Origin: Torulaspora globosa
Lineage: Eukaryota; Ascomycota; Saccharomycetes; Saccharomycetales; Saccharomycetaceae
DNA length: 64,000 nucleotides
NCBI RefSeq assembly: GCF_014133895.1
Contig: NC_050727.1
Span: 62,001 to 126,000, forward strand
Direction: 5' to 3'
Each line of letters opens with the position of its first letter. Position 1 is the stretch's first letter. Below the pieces are notes generated by a model. The model was not told the origin of the DNA, ran no database searches, and saw only the letters and a list, made by a program, of their open reading frames with translations. Both the position numbers and the translations under genes were made by a program. Shown in pieces: positions 36,203-45,944 of this stretch.

Positions 36203-36880
36203 ATGGCTCAGACGCAACAGAAACGAAAGAGAGCACGAAACACTGCAAACTCACTTGAAATGGCTCAATTCATTGACGCTGGCTCAAATAAGATCAAGAA
36301 AAGAATAAGAGATCTAGAGAGACTGTTGACGAGGAAACGAGACTCTCTGCCGGACACGATAATCGTTGAGAAGGAAAGGACATTAGAAGCGTTGAAATTG
36401 GAGCTGCAGAATGCTCAGTTAAGGACTACGATAAAACGGAATGCCAAGAAATACCATATGGTTAGGTTCTTCGAACGGAAGAAGGCTCTGAGAAGATATA
36501 AAAAGGCTTTGAAAGCAGTGGAAGAATCAGATGGAGACGAAAAATGCAAACAAGATCTTATTCAGAAGTCCATCGATCTCTGCTATGTTGTGAACTTCCC
36601 CAAGGCCGAAAAGTACATCGCCCTGTATCCATCCGATGACGGTGCCAATGGGAACAAGGACGATACCAGTAGTATGAAGACCGAGGCAAAGAGAGCCGCA
36701 TTCCGCGATCTGGTCTCTAAACAGCTGAAGGAAGGTACCCTACCGGTTTCTTTGGATGATATCCTAAGTGGGAAGAAGCTGGATAAGGAGGGTGCGGGTA
36801 TGACGCTAGAGGCCGCCGATGCGGACAAGAAGACCGATATCGTTGAGACTGCGCCTGAGGAGGATGAATTTTTCGAGTGA
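36203..36880 (+). CDS. EFG1: rRNA-processing protein Efg1
   Basis: A nucleolar factor needed for 18S rRNA maturation in the 90S/SSU pre-ribosome. It has 225 residues (S. cerevisiae about 233). It is lysine- and arginine-rich and mostly predicted helix, consistent with a long coiled coil between about residues 28 and 110 (KIKKRIRDLERLL, ERTLEALKLELQNAQLR). KNAKKYHMVRFFERKKALR-type basic sequence follows. The C-terminus is acidic (EEDEFFE). It sits between the YMR295C/YGR273C gene and SLH1, matching the S. cerevisiae chromosome VII order. It is convergent with SLH1, 69 bases apart. Confidence 0.92.
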   Translation: MAQTQQKRKRARNTANSLEMAQFIDAGSNKIKKRIRDLERLLTRKRDSLPDTIIVEKERTLEALKLELQNAQLRTTIKRNAKKYHMVRFFERKKALRRYKKALKAVEESDGDEKCKQDLIQKSIDLCYVVNFPKAEKYIALYPSDDGANGNKDDTSSMKTEAKRAAFRDLVSKQLKEGTLPVSLDDILSGKKLDKEGAGMTLEAADADKKTDIVETAPEEDEFFE

Positions 36881-36949
36881 CCTGTTCAGTTGAAGCTATG
36901 TACAATGTATAAGTAAAACGAGTCATAGAGCGTTTAAATCTGATGGTCT

Positions 36950-39900
36950 CTAAGATCTGAGCTGATAGTCGAAATCATACTCTAGATCTAGAGCGTCGCT
37001 GATGACCTTGAACGCTAATTTCTGGCCCATCAATTCTTCTGGCACGATAAAGTCGCATGTCACTCTAACCTCCCTACCGTGTTCCCTGGGTTGACATCTT
37101 TTTATCATCATAAGCTCATCGCCCTTATACGCAATAAAAAACCACAGTTCCTTTTGAACCTTCGGGAATTTTTCACAATAAACCTCGAAACCTTTGTTCC
37201 ACTTCGATTTAGCGTGCTTCGCAGATATAGTTAATCCGTCAGCAGATTTTTGTTCTTCAGTCTGAATATTGACCAAAGCCGGTAGTCTAGACGATACGCT
37301 CAAAAAGCGCTTCTGCTCATCTTCGGGCACATCCAATCTCCGCATAGTGCTGACCAACTTCCCGTGCGGCATTTCACCAATTTTTTGTAAGCTGAGAGTT
37401 GATTTATCATCAAAATGTTTCTCCAGCAATCCTTGTGCGCTGAAATTTTCAATATTCCTTCTCTTGAGAACGCAACCTGGTAAAATTCCTACAGGATCAT
37501 CTTCATACCAGTAGCCCTGTTTGATGCATTGCATGCATTTGATTAGCGTTAAGACTGTGCTGAAAAAGCCCAGTTCACTGGCCACATCCACGTAAGCCTG
37601 TAAAATACGAAGTGACTGATCAAGCACCGATATGGTGTCCTGTATGTAATCAGCAATCGGTAAATCAACACGGCTCAAGTGAGCCTGGAGCAGTAAAAAT
37701 GCTTTGATGTGAGGATCAAACATATTCAATTCTTCGTCTCCAAATGTGCTTTCTACGGAATAACGTGATTGAGCAGACATTTCAACGTTCATTATCATTT
37801 CGCCACCTCTCACCGGCAGCTCATTAAATTCCTCAGCAAGAGATAGCCACTTTAAGACTTCTTGAAAGCTTGCTTTGTCATGAATTTGTCTCAGTAAAGT
37901 TCGGACCGTCTTATGCGAAATGTAATAGTAAGACGCGATGCTCAAGAAAGGTGTCGCTTCAATTTCTTTTCCAGAAGTGATGACACATTGAGATTCTACC
38001 AAAGAGTTAATAGTTGCATCAATTTGAGCACTCAGAGCTTTGTTAACCCCTGCGGTTGTGGTGTCATCTTCAATTCCATAGTAAGTCGGGTTGTGATGAG
38101 CTCTTCTAAAGAGGAAGGTCCATTTCAAAAAATCCATAGCCTCTTGTCTGTTCGCTATAGCCCCAGAAGCAATTTCAGCTCCAATATGGTCATCAAGAAC
38201 CTTATGAAGAGACGATTCAACTGGAAATCCAACATTAAGAAAGTATTTATAGAACATTTTCTTCGCTTCTCTGGTATAAACAATGGCGGTACCAGTAGTA
38301 TCATATGCTGGTCGACCAGCTCTTCCCATCATTTGAAGTATATCTGTTAAATCCATGTCCCTGTAGCCTTCTATCTTCGAATCGAAGAATTGTGTTCCTT
38401 TGATGATGACGAGGTGAGCAGGAAGGTTGACACCCCAGGCAAGCGTTGATGTAGCAATAAGAATTTGAATCTTATTCTTTTGAAATAATTGGTGCGATAT
38501 CGTTCTGTCTTTCTCTACCAAACCTGCATGATGCAACCCTATACCAAATTGCAGAGAAAGACGCAATGTATCATCAGTTACTTCCGACAGGTAGTAGCGT
38601 AGCTCCTCATCGTCGCTAATATTCAGAAACCTTCTTGGATTATCCTCCATGCCACAAAAATGAATTAGATCCAACGCAGTAAGCCTTGTCTGCCTACGAG
38701 AAGCAACAAAAATGAGAGCTGGTTTCTGAGGTGAATGCTGTTTTATAGCCATAAAAGCTGGTTTATTCATGGTTTTCATAAGTGGACAGAATGACAAATT
38801 ATCAGGAAAACCATCGATGTACATTTTCAAAGGCACAGGACGTACACTTGACGGGAAATTGTATAGACCATTCGATTTGACTCCTAGCCAGCCGGCCATG
38901 TCATATGCATTGGATACTGCTGTCGACATACCTAAAAGTCTGATTTGCTGCCCCGTGTGAGATGCGATATAATTCATACGACTCACAATCATCTCCAGAA
39001 TTGGACCACGATCACTTGCCAGCAGATGAATTTCATCCATAATAACAAGTGACACATCCTGAACAAATTGGCGGGTTTGCCAGTTACGTGAGATACCGTC
39101 AAACTTTTCAGGCGTCGTAATCACAATTGTTGAGTCCTTGATATCGCGAGAATCAGGTATAGAATCACCGGTGAGTTCAACAACTTTATCTCCCGTAACC
39201 GGAGTGATTCTCTTCCTCCAATCATCTACCCTTTCACGCACTAGAGCCTTCATGGGCGCAATGTAAACAATTTTCTTACCAGGATAATCTCTAAATGCAT
39301 GCCAAATGGCTAGCTCCGCAACCACTGTTTTACCGGATCCAGTCGGTGAACCAACAAAAACGTTCTCGTTAGTGTTGTACAGAGTGTGAAACACCATTGT
39401 TTGCATAGGATTAAAGTATTTGAAAGGGTAAATTGACTCAACGAGTGGATTATGCAGGGCTTTAATCCGCAGAGGTCTTAGTCTTTGCAATTTTGTCTGC
39501 AATGTCTCATTATGCGGTCTAATCAAATGCTGAAATGATATGATGTGAACAGACTCGCAGCCAATCCATGAGTCAGAAATGGCCTTCACAACAATTTGTG
39601 GAGGAAGTGGATCAGATAGCGGAATCATAAAATCCATCTCATGAGAGCTTTTTAGTAGCCTTTTCTTCAGGATGAACTTTTCAAAATGCAGTATTTGGGA
39701 TTTATCAGATTCTTCAATAGTTATCCAAAAAAATTGAGCATCACCATGAATTCTATAATCCCATAGGAAGTCTGGTTCTAGTGTGACATGTATACGCATA
39801 ACATTGCTAGTGATTGGAAAAATGTCGGCATGAATTTCAATTTTAGGAAATTTCTTCAATACACTGAATAGCTTGCTTCCCATTTTTCTATTATGAACTA

Positions 39901-42829
39901 GTTCACCCAGCTCTTCCGGTTCAAGTTGCAAAAGTTGTTCCATAGAAGGATTTTTACTTCTAATTTGTCGAACTATTGTGTCAGGGAGCTCAAATTGACA
40001 AAGAGGATGATCAAACGCCCATATTCTTTTCTCAATTGACTTGCAGATATCTAACATAACTCTGGAGAACTGTCCCCATCTTCTATTCATCCCTATTAAG
40101 AAGAGTGCCCTGCATATTCTGGCCGAGTTCTGTGCAACATAGTTAGAATCTGAGGCTAATGCTGAGTCCATTATTCGGCTTTGGGAAATATATGCTTGTA
40201 GAAGCAGGTTAGTCTTACCTTGTGGTGTATCGAGATTCCCAGCAATTTGACATTCGGCAGCAATCTCCGACAATCGCGCGAGCTCAGTTGCCTCTTCCTC
40301 TCTAAACTTAATTCCATCAAACTCGCTACTATAACTAATCATTGACAAGACGTCTGCCTCGGTTGCTCTTGGGTCACACATCTGGTTAAAAATCTCAACG
40401 GATTCATTCAACAGGTAGAAATCGGAGGAGACCCGACCCAAATCTTTCGGTATGAAATTGAAAGATTCATCGTCAAAGACAATCATCTGGAGTGAGTGAA
40501 GTCTCCTTGCTGCGTTTATTATCATGCTTTTTCTTCTATCGTAAAGCTGAGGATCGTTGGCCACCTCTTCCCAATCTATCCCGTATGTAAAGGGATTTTT
40601 TCTCATTCTGACAAACATATAGGTGTAACCTAGCCATTGCACAGCTTCTTCAACATTAGTAACACTACCAAGAGAGATTTCAGCATTCAAGTTATCCACA
40701 AGCTTCGAACCAAATTTGGATTCGATGGGATGCTGCTGTGTCAGCAGTGAAACATAGTCGTCTAGTGCGTCGCTCGAGGTGCACAAAATACCAGTACCGT
40801 TAGCTGAACCAAATCCGGGCCTACCGGCACGACCGAAAATCTGAATCACATCAGAAATTCCCAAGTTTGTGAAGCCACCTTTCTTGGAGTCATAAACCTG
40901 AGTTCCCTTTATGATGACGCAATCAGCAGGCAGATTGACCCCCCATGCTAAAGTTGCCGTACAGCATAAAACTTTAATGGCACGATCTTTGAACATTCGC
41001 TCAGTCAAATTACGATCAGTACGAGCGAGCCCAGCGTGATGAACACCAAATCCAAATTGAAAGATCTCCTTGATATCCTTATCTCTATTTTTAGCAAGTT
41101 CTTTTGAGTACTTTGCTGAGTCTACCGAATCAGGTGCAAACATATCCAGTGTCCCGTTAGATTGAGCCATGCTGATAAAGGTCCTTGCAGTTTTGACCGT
41201 TTCCTTTCTTGAGTGAACGAAGACCATCACTTGAAAACCTTTTTCTATCATTTCTGCGAGTTTCTCATACGCTGTCTTATCAATGTTTTCCTTGCATTGT
41301 TTACTACCTTCCTTGCCTCTGCAACCTAAAAGCTGTTGCTCCAGTGGCTTTGGTCGAAAGGATTGGTCGAAGTAAAACATTCCCACCTGCCTGTTGACGC
41401 CCAGAAAATCAGCTACGTCCATAAAATTCGGTAGAGTTGCTGATAGACCCACGATACGAATCATTGACTGTGAGCTTTCAACCTGTCTCAATGTCCTTGC
41501 GACCAGAGTTTCAATCACTGAGCCTCGATCTTCATGCAACAGATGTACTTCGTCAACAATAAGAAGTTTTACCTTTGAAACAAGGCTGTTATCACCATTC
41601 GCTTTTCGGGTCACAACGTCCCATTTTTCTGGCGTTGTAACAATAACCTGAGTTTCAACGATTTCACTCTTGGTTAGTTGCATATCGCCTGTCAATTCCC
41701 TGACCTTAATATCGAAAAACGAGAGTTTCCTCTGAAATTTCTCTACAATCTCAGCAGCAAGAGCTTTCAATGGGGCAACATAAACAATCTTAAAGTCGTC
41801 GTACTGAATATCAAAGTCTTCTTCCTCATCAATGATCGAAAACTGCTTTATCAAATTCAAAACCGTCAGAAGAGCTACATCAGTCTTACCTGCCCCTGTT
41901 GGAGCGCAGATTAACATGTTTTCATTTGTCTGGTAAGCAACAGGGTACACAAGCGATTGAATTTGATTCAAAGTCTCGTAATTGAAAACCGCTCGACAGT
42001 AATAATCAAGCTCCTCTACTTTCAGCAGCTTTGTATAAAGCGATTTGCTATGAACAGTTTGATCTGCTGCAGGAATAATAATTTCCTCATGAGTTTGATA
42101 TGACGACCGGGTGGTACCAATCGGCAACGTAAACTTCTGACCAGAGACTGACAATATAGACGAGCCTCCTTGCTCATATTTTCTAAACACATGGGGATAC
42201 TTGATCGCCTTTCGCGCTGCATCCAACCGCTGGTTCTTTGCCAGAAAAGCATTTTCAGCAACCTGTTCTTTTATCTCCTTCTCAGTCATGAGATGTGGTG
42301 TATTCTCTGACTCCTTGACCATCTGCTCAATGTACTCTCTGGGGTGGGCAGTAAGCTGCTTTCTCGCCTGCAATAGAAAGGATATGAGATCAACATTTTC
42401 TGCTCCTAAGAAATTCAATAACTCTTTTTCCAATTGAGTCTTGTCATAGGTATTTATCAGTTCCAGAATCCACTTCAACAGTTCATCCTGAGGCAAGGGG
42501 CTCGAGGAGCTCTTGATAAGGCGAAGTAGCTTTTTATAAGTAGCCATTGTGTTGGTCTTCTTGTATGATTTTAGAACATTTTTTAGTTTCTCGAAAGACA
42601 CGTCATCGAACTGCTCAAAAATTGCATCCCATTCGTTCTTGTCCTGAGCCAACACTGTCAGCGGAGCTTTATAACCACTAGCCCTGTCGGTTGTCCTATT
42701 GCCAGTATTCAAAGATCGAGCGACTACTGAACCATCTATTTCAGAAGAAAAAGAGTCTGCGGCGTTGGCCATGACCTGCATGGCCTTCATATATGAGCTG
42801 GCAGACTCAGCAGAGTATGTTGTACTCAT
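36950..42829 (-). CDS. SLH1: Ski2-like double-cassette RNA helicase Slh1
   Basis: A cytosolic helicase of the RQT (ribosome quality control trigger) complex that splits collided ribosomes. It is the yeast ASCC3 homologue. It has 1959 residues (S. cerevisiae 1967). There are two helicase cassettes, each followed by a Sec63-like domain. First cassette: CAPTGAGKTDVA with K315, and the DEVH box LIVDEVHLLHEDRG. Second cassette: VGSPTGSGKTVVAE with K1167, and the DEIH box IMDEIHLLASDRGP. QIFGRAGRPGFG and QMMGRAGRPAYD are motif VI of each cassette. The related Brr2 is excluded by length and by synteny (YGR271W next to EFG1). The promoter has a Cbf1-type site. Confidence 0.97.
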   Translation of the reverse strand: MSTTYSAESASSYMKAMQVMANAADSFSSEIDGSVVARSLNTGNRTTDRASGYKAPLTVLAQDKNEWDAIFEQFDDVSFEKLKNVLKSYKKTNTMATYKKLLRLIKSSSSPLPQDELLKWILELINTYDKTQLEKELLNFLGAENVDLISFLLQARKQLTAHPREYIEQMVKESENTPHLMTEKEIKEQVAENAFLAKNQRLDAARKAIKYPHVFRKYEQGGSSILSVSGQKFTLPIGTTRSSYQTHEEIIIPAADQTVHSKSLYTKLLKVEELDYYCRAVFNYETLNQIQSLVYPVAYQTNENMLICAPTGAGKTDVALLTVLNLIKQFSIIDEEEDFDIQYDDFKIVYVAPLKALAAEIVEKFQRKLSFFDIKVRELTGDMQLTKSEIVETQVIVTTPEKWDVVTRKANGDNSLVSKVKLLIVDEVHLLHEDRGSVIETLVARTLRQVESSQSMIRIVGLSATLPNFMDVADFLGVNRQVGMFYFDQSFRPKPLEQQLLGCRGKEGSKQCKENIDKTAYEKLAEMIEKGFQVMVFVHSRKETVKTARTFISMAQSNGTLDMFAPDSVDSAKYSKELAKNRDKDIKEIFQFGFGVHHAGLARTDRNLTERMFKDRAIKVLCCTATLAWGVNLPADCVIIKGTQVYDSKKGGFTNLGISDVIQIFGRAGRPGFGSANGTGILCTSSDALDDYVSLLTQQHPIESKFGSKLVDNLNAEISLGSVTNVEEAVQWLGYTYMFVRMRKNPFTYGIDWEEVANDPQLYDRRKSMIINAARRLHSLQMIVFDDESFNFIPKDLGRVSSDFYLLNESVEIFNQMCDPRATEADVLSMISYSSEFDGIKFREEEATELARLSEIAAECQIAGNLDTPQGKTNLLLQAYISQSRIMDSALASDSNYVAQNSARICRALFLIGMNRRWGQFSRVMLDICKSIEKRIWAFDHPLCQFELPDTIVRQIRSKNPSMEQLLQLEPEELGELVHNRKMGSKLFSVLKKFPKIEIHADIFPITSNVMRIHVTLEPDFLWDYRIHGDAQFFWITIEESDKSQILHFEKFILKKRLLKSSHEMDFMIPLSDPLPPQIVVKAISDSWIGCESVHIISFQHLIRPHNETLQTKLQRLRPLRIKALHNPLVESIYPFKYFNPMQTMVFHTLYNTNENVFVGSPTGSGKTVVAELAIWHAFRDYPGKKIVYIAPMKALVRERVDDWRKRITPVTGDKVVELTGDSIPDSRDIKDSTIVITTPEKFDGISRNWQTRQFVQDVSLVIMDEIHLLASDRGPILEMIVSRMNYIASHTGQQIRLLGMSTAVSNAYDMAGWLGVKSNGLYNFPSSVRPVPLKMYIDGFPDNLSFCPLMKTMNKPAFMAIKQHSPQKPALIFVASRRQTRLTALDLIHFCGMEDNPRRFLNISDDEELRYYLSEVTDDTLRLSLQFGIGLHHAGLVEKDRTISHQLFQKNKIQILIATSTLAWGVNLPAHLVIIKGTQFFDSKIEGYRDMDLTDILQMMGRAGRPAYDTTGTAIVYTREAKKMFYKYFLNVGFPVESSLHKVLDDHIGAEIASGAIANRQEAMDFLKWTFLFRRAHHNPTYYGIEDDTTTAGVNKALSAQIDATINSLVESQCVITSGKEIEATPFLSIASYYYISHKTVRTLLRQIHDKASFQEVLKWLSLAEEFNELPVRGGEMIMNVEMSAQSRYSVESTFGDEELNMFDPHIKAFLLLQAHLSRVDLPIADYIQDTISVLDQSLRILQAYVDVASELGFFSTVLTLIKCMQCIKQGYWYEDDPVGILPGCVLKRRNIENFSAQGLLEKHFDDKSTLSLQKIGEMPHGKLVSTMRRLDVPEDEQKRFLSVSSRLPALVNIQTEEQKSADGLTISAKHAKSKWNKGFEVYCEKFPKVQKELWFFIAYKGDELMMIKRCQPREHGREVRVTCDFIVPEELMGQKLAFKVISDALDLEYDFDYQLRS

Positions 42830-42940
42830 ATTTGATGGCTTAGGGTCGTTTCTTGTGTAGCTAGAGGTCGTTCAATACCGATCTCACTGGCTAGTCTTAT
42901 AAGCATCTTCCCAGGCCTAGTTACTAGGTTCCAAGGTTCT

Positions 42941-42948
42941 CACGTGAT
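42941..42948 (-). promoter_or_regulatory. Cbf1/CDEI-type site upstream of SLH1
   Basis: CACGTGAT on the plus strand is ATCACGTG on the minus strand, an exact RTCACRTG. It lies about 112 bases before the SLH1 ATG, in the 134-base gap to the JNM1 stop. Confidence 0.45.
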
Positions 42949-42963
42949 GGAAAGCACAATGGG

Positions 42964-44082
42964 CTAAAGGTCTCTGGAAGGCTTCAATTTGGCCTCCAAA
43001 TTCGCCACAAGCTCGTCAAAACGTTGTCTGTTGTGCGCCAGCTCGATTTCCTGCGCGCTGAGCTTTTGCTCCAACCTGTTGTTGGTCCGCTCCCATTTCA
43101 TTGCCAGTTCTTGCAGTTCTGCGATACAGGTGTCAATCGCCTTAGCGACACCGACGCACTCGGATAACTTGCCTTCAATGCCAGATAACTGCCTCACCCT
43201 GTCCGCCAGCTGCGGGAGTATAGGGCCATAAACCTGCAGTGTATCGTTGAAGCGATGCAGATCATTGATTCTGGACTCGTAAGAAAACATCTTGCTCTTT
43301 GTATCTTGATAGAGCGACGGGGCATTCCTTGACTTCCGTCCCAGCAGAGAGTTCTCGTAATCCTCTTCGATCTCATGGAGCCGCTCGTGGAACTTGTTGA
43401 GCAGTTCGCTGTCACGGCCAAGAAGCGCGGACCGCGATCTAAGGTCCTCTAATTGGGTCACAAGAGGCTTCCTCAGCGATGCCACAGGCCCGACAACCCT
43501 TTCCAACTGGGTCAGTTTCCCCTCTAATTCCAGTAATTTCTGCATGTCACCAGCGTCGAACCTGACGCGAGGTAGAGTAACGTCGAGCGGCTCATTGACA
43601 GCTTCCTGCTCCTCAAAAAGGCTTCGCTTCATTTCCTTGAGCCGTTCGGTTGACATCTTGGTCAGTTTGAGATGCAGGTTTCTTGTCCTTTCCAACTCTT
43701 CGCTATTTCTGGGCCCCAGTTTCCGGCATTCCAGGTCTGAGAGCTCCTGCAGCTCTCTACCGATGCGCTCCAGCCTCTCTTCTACACTCTCTGGAGCTGC
43801 TGCCCTAACCTGGGGCATGTTGGAGATCACCATGTGTCTCGCCAGTCCGCTATGGCCTGATCCCTCGACCTGCTTCTTGGTATGACCAACAGGAGGCGTG
43901 CGATCATTAGTGACATCGTTTAGCCCTGAAAACTGCCTCGTAATCACCTCTTGTGGCGCCACAGCATCATCCACTTCTTGGATTCCAGTACATTCAAAGA
44001 TCTCCTGGCCAGAAACGTCGAGCGCTGCCAGCTCATCAACAATCGCGCTCTCATTCGTGATACTTAGATCAATGATATCCAT
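42964..44082 (-). CDS. JNM1: Dynactin subunit Jnm1 (dynamitin/p50 type)
   Basis: A component of yeast dynactin, which activates dynein for nuclear migration and spindle orientation. From the ATG at 44082 it has 372 residues (S. cerevisiae 373). The N-terminus MDIIDLSIT resembles the S. cerevisiae start. Most of the protein is predicted coiled coil: heptad-like stretches at about 100-170, 185-260 and 325-372, with many Glu, Leu and Arg (ELEGKLTQLERVV, ERTNNRLEQKLSAQE). Primary sequence is poorly conserved, as is usual for this family. Size, coiled-coil layout and position next to HER2 support the call. Confidence 0.88.
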   Translation of the reverse strand: MDIIDLSITNESAIVDELAALDVSGQEIFECTGIQEVDDAVAPQEVITRQFSGLNDVTNDRTPPVGHTKKQVEGSGHSGLARHMVISNMPQVRAAAPESVEERLERIGRELQELSDLECRKLGPRNSEELERTRNLHLKLTKMSTERLKEMKRSLFEEQEAVNEPLDVTLPRVRFDAGDMQKLLELEGKLTQLERVVGPVASLRKPLVTQLEDLRSRSALLGRDSELLNKFHERLHEIEEDYENSLLGRKSRNAPSLYQDTKSKMFSYESRINDLHRFNDTLQVYGPILPQLADRVRQLSGIEGKLSECVGVAKAIDTCIAELQELAMKWERTNNRLEQKLSAQEIELAHNRQRFDELVANLEAKLKPSRDL

Positions 44083-44529
44083 CACGTATCCCAACGATCC
44101 CTAGAGCCCTATACACGCAAACCACTGTCTTGTTGTACTTTTCTTCGAGCTCCAAAGCCTGGAGGCTATAGCGTCGACAGTGCCTAACGCAGCAGAGTCT
44201 AATAGCGCATCAAAAGGAGGAACTATCTGTAGCCTCAGGAAGTTTGGTAACAAGGTTCAGTATTTTACGCGAATTGCAGCCAGAGAACAGGTTCCCATCC
44301 TTTTTGAGCAGCTATCACGATCTAACTTCACAGGGAGGCCTCGTCCGTGCAACTCATCATGATCATTCAATCCCAGCACCTCGTATACTCCAAATCTCGA
44401 GGCAAGAGTCGTTTCAAAGCTGTTCTCTTATTCGCGTAAGAGATGGCTGACGATACTCGGTGATATTTCACTGTATAGCTTATACATAGGAAGATTAAAG
44501 AAGCTGTAAAGCTGGGAGTGCCAGAGGAA
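44083..44529. other. Divergent promoter region JNM1 / HER2
   Basis: 447 bases. A plus-strand frame from 44105 to 44362 is open for 85 codons but has no ATG. Two short ATG-started uORFs lie before HER2 (44359-44439, 26 codons; 44443-44463, 6 codons). No TATA or factor site stands out. Confidence 0.5.
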
Positions 44530-45921
44530 ATGAGCTTGAAAACTGCTTTGTCTCGTATCAAATCCATTCCTGAGATCCAGAAGCGTTTCAATATCTTCAT
44601 CAATGTCAATCAAGCTGCAGAAAGGCAGTTGCAAGAGAGTTCGCCAGAACTGCCGTTATCGAATCTAGTTGCTGGTGTGAAAGATAACATTGTCACGAAA
44701 GGCCTCCCAACTACGTGTGGCTCAAGGATGCTGGCTGACTATGAATCCCCGTATGATGCGTCGTGTGTTCAGGCACTACGAGATGCTGGTGCTGTGATTG
44801 CGGGCAAGACGAATCTCGACGAATTTGGGATGGGGTCTGGAGGCGTACACTCGTATTTCGGCCCTGTTTTCAATCCAATGTATCCGGATTTAAAGGTTTC
44901 TGCCGGTGGCTCATCTTCTGGTTCAGCAGCAGCGGTTGCTGCAGGTGCAGTAGATTTTGCCCTGGGAACGGATACTGGTGGATCAGTGCGTTTGCCTGCA
45001 TCCTACTGTGCTGTTTTGGGCTTCAAGCCATCTTACGGACGGATTTCAAGGTTTGGAGTTGTTGCATATGCGCAATCGCTGGATACTGTGGGGATTATCG
45101 CCAAAGACATCTCGGTAATACGCAGAGTTTTCAAGGTACTTGATAAATACGATCCTAAAGATCCCACATCCTTGAGTGTTGGATTCAGAAAGAAGGCTTC
45201 CACCATATTTCGTAAGAGAAATAAACTGCGGATAGGTGTTCCTCAAGAATTTCTTCAACAGTCAGTGTGCGATAAATATAAGAACCTTTTGCGACAGTTT
45301 ATTGAGACGCTTATGCGCGTTGGTCATGAAATATATCCTGTTTCAATACCCTCAATAAAGGATTCGCTGCCAATCTACTACACTCTGTCTCCAGCAGAGG
45401 CTGTTTCGAATCTCTCGCGCTTCGATGGCATAAGGTATGGAACGAGAGACGATACCTCTGACATTGAGAACGGTGTTTTGTTTGCACCAACTAGGAATAA
45501 CTTTGGTAGAGAAGTGCAAGACAGGATAATACTCGGCAATTACAATCTCTGCTCTGAGGCATTCAAGAATAATTACGTCAAAGCGCAAAAGCTTAGACTT
45601 CAGATGATGAATCAATTTGACGGAATATTTAGAGATTCTAATATTCTTTCCAATTCAAAAGAAAATGAAGCAGGGGTTGACTTGATCATCGGTTTAACAG
45701 CTACAAGCGCTCCTCCGACAATCGATTCTTTCCTAAGGGGAGAAAGCTCATCTCCGACCAATGAATATCTAAATGATGTGTTCACTATGCCCATGTCATT
45801 GGTGGGTCTACCGACTTTATCGATGCCTATAGCAAAGGGAATACCGGTAGGTATTCAGATCACGGCCCAGTATGCAAATGATGACACCGTTTTAGAATTT
45901 GTAGATGGGATACTTCATTGA
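44530..45921 (+). CDS. HER2: Mitochondrial glutamyl-tRNA(Gln) amidotransferase subunit A
   Basis: The GatA-type amidase of the GatFAB complex. It converts Glu-tRNA(Gln) to Gln-tRNA(Gln) in mitochondria. It has 463 residues from the ATG at 44530 (S. cerevisiae 464). The frame is open to a GTG just upstream, which is not used. The amidase-signature triad is visible: K51 (AGVKDNIVT), the cis-serine cluster 128-130 (GGSSSGSAAA) and nucleophile S152 (DTGGSVRLPA). LGFKPSYGRISRFGV and TLSPAEAVSNLSRFDGIRYG are strongly conserved. It is convergent with YTA7, 23 bases between stops, so their 3' UTRs must overlap. Confidence 0.96.
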   Translation: MSLKTALSRIKSIPEIQKRFNIFINVNQAAERQLQESSPELPLSNLVAGVKDNIVTKGLPTTCGSRMLADYESPYDASCVQALRDAGAVIAGKTNLDEFGMGSGGVHSYFGPVFNPMYPDLKVSAGGSSSGSAAAVAAGAVDFALGTDTGGSVRLPASYCAVLGFKPSYGRISRFGVVAYAQSLDTVGIIAKDISVIRRVFKVLDKYDPKDPTSLSVGFRKKASTIFRKRNKLRIGVPQEFLQQSVCDKYKNLLRQFIETLMRVGHEIYPVSIPSIKDSLPIYYTLSPAEAVSNLSRFDGIRYGTRDDTSDIENGVLFAPTRNNFGREVQDRIILGNYNLCSEAFKNNYVKAQKLRLQMMNQFDGIFRDSNILSNSKENEAGVDLIIGLTATSAPPTIDSFLRGESSSPTNEYLNDVFTMPMSLVGLPTLSMPIAKGIPVGIQITAQYANDDTVLEFVDGILH

Positions 45922-45944
45922 ATTGATTACTATGTACATAGCTC

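Noticed and set aside
44518..45921. Horizontal transfer of HER2 from bacteria, because it is a bacterial-type amidase
   Set aside because: GatA-type subunits are normal nuclear-encoded mitochondrial proteins in yeasts, and the gene is in its conserved syntenic place.
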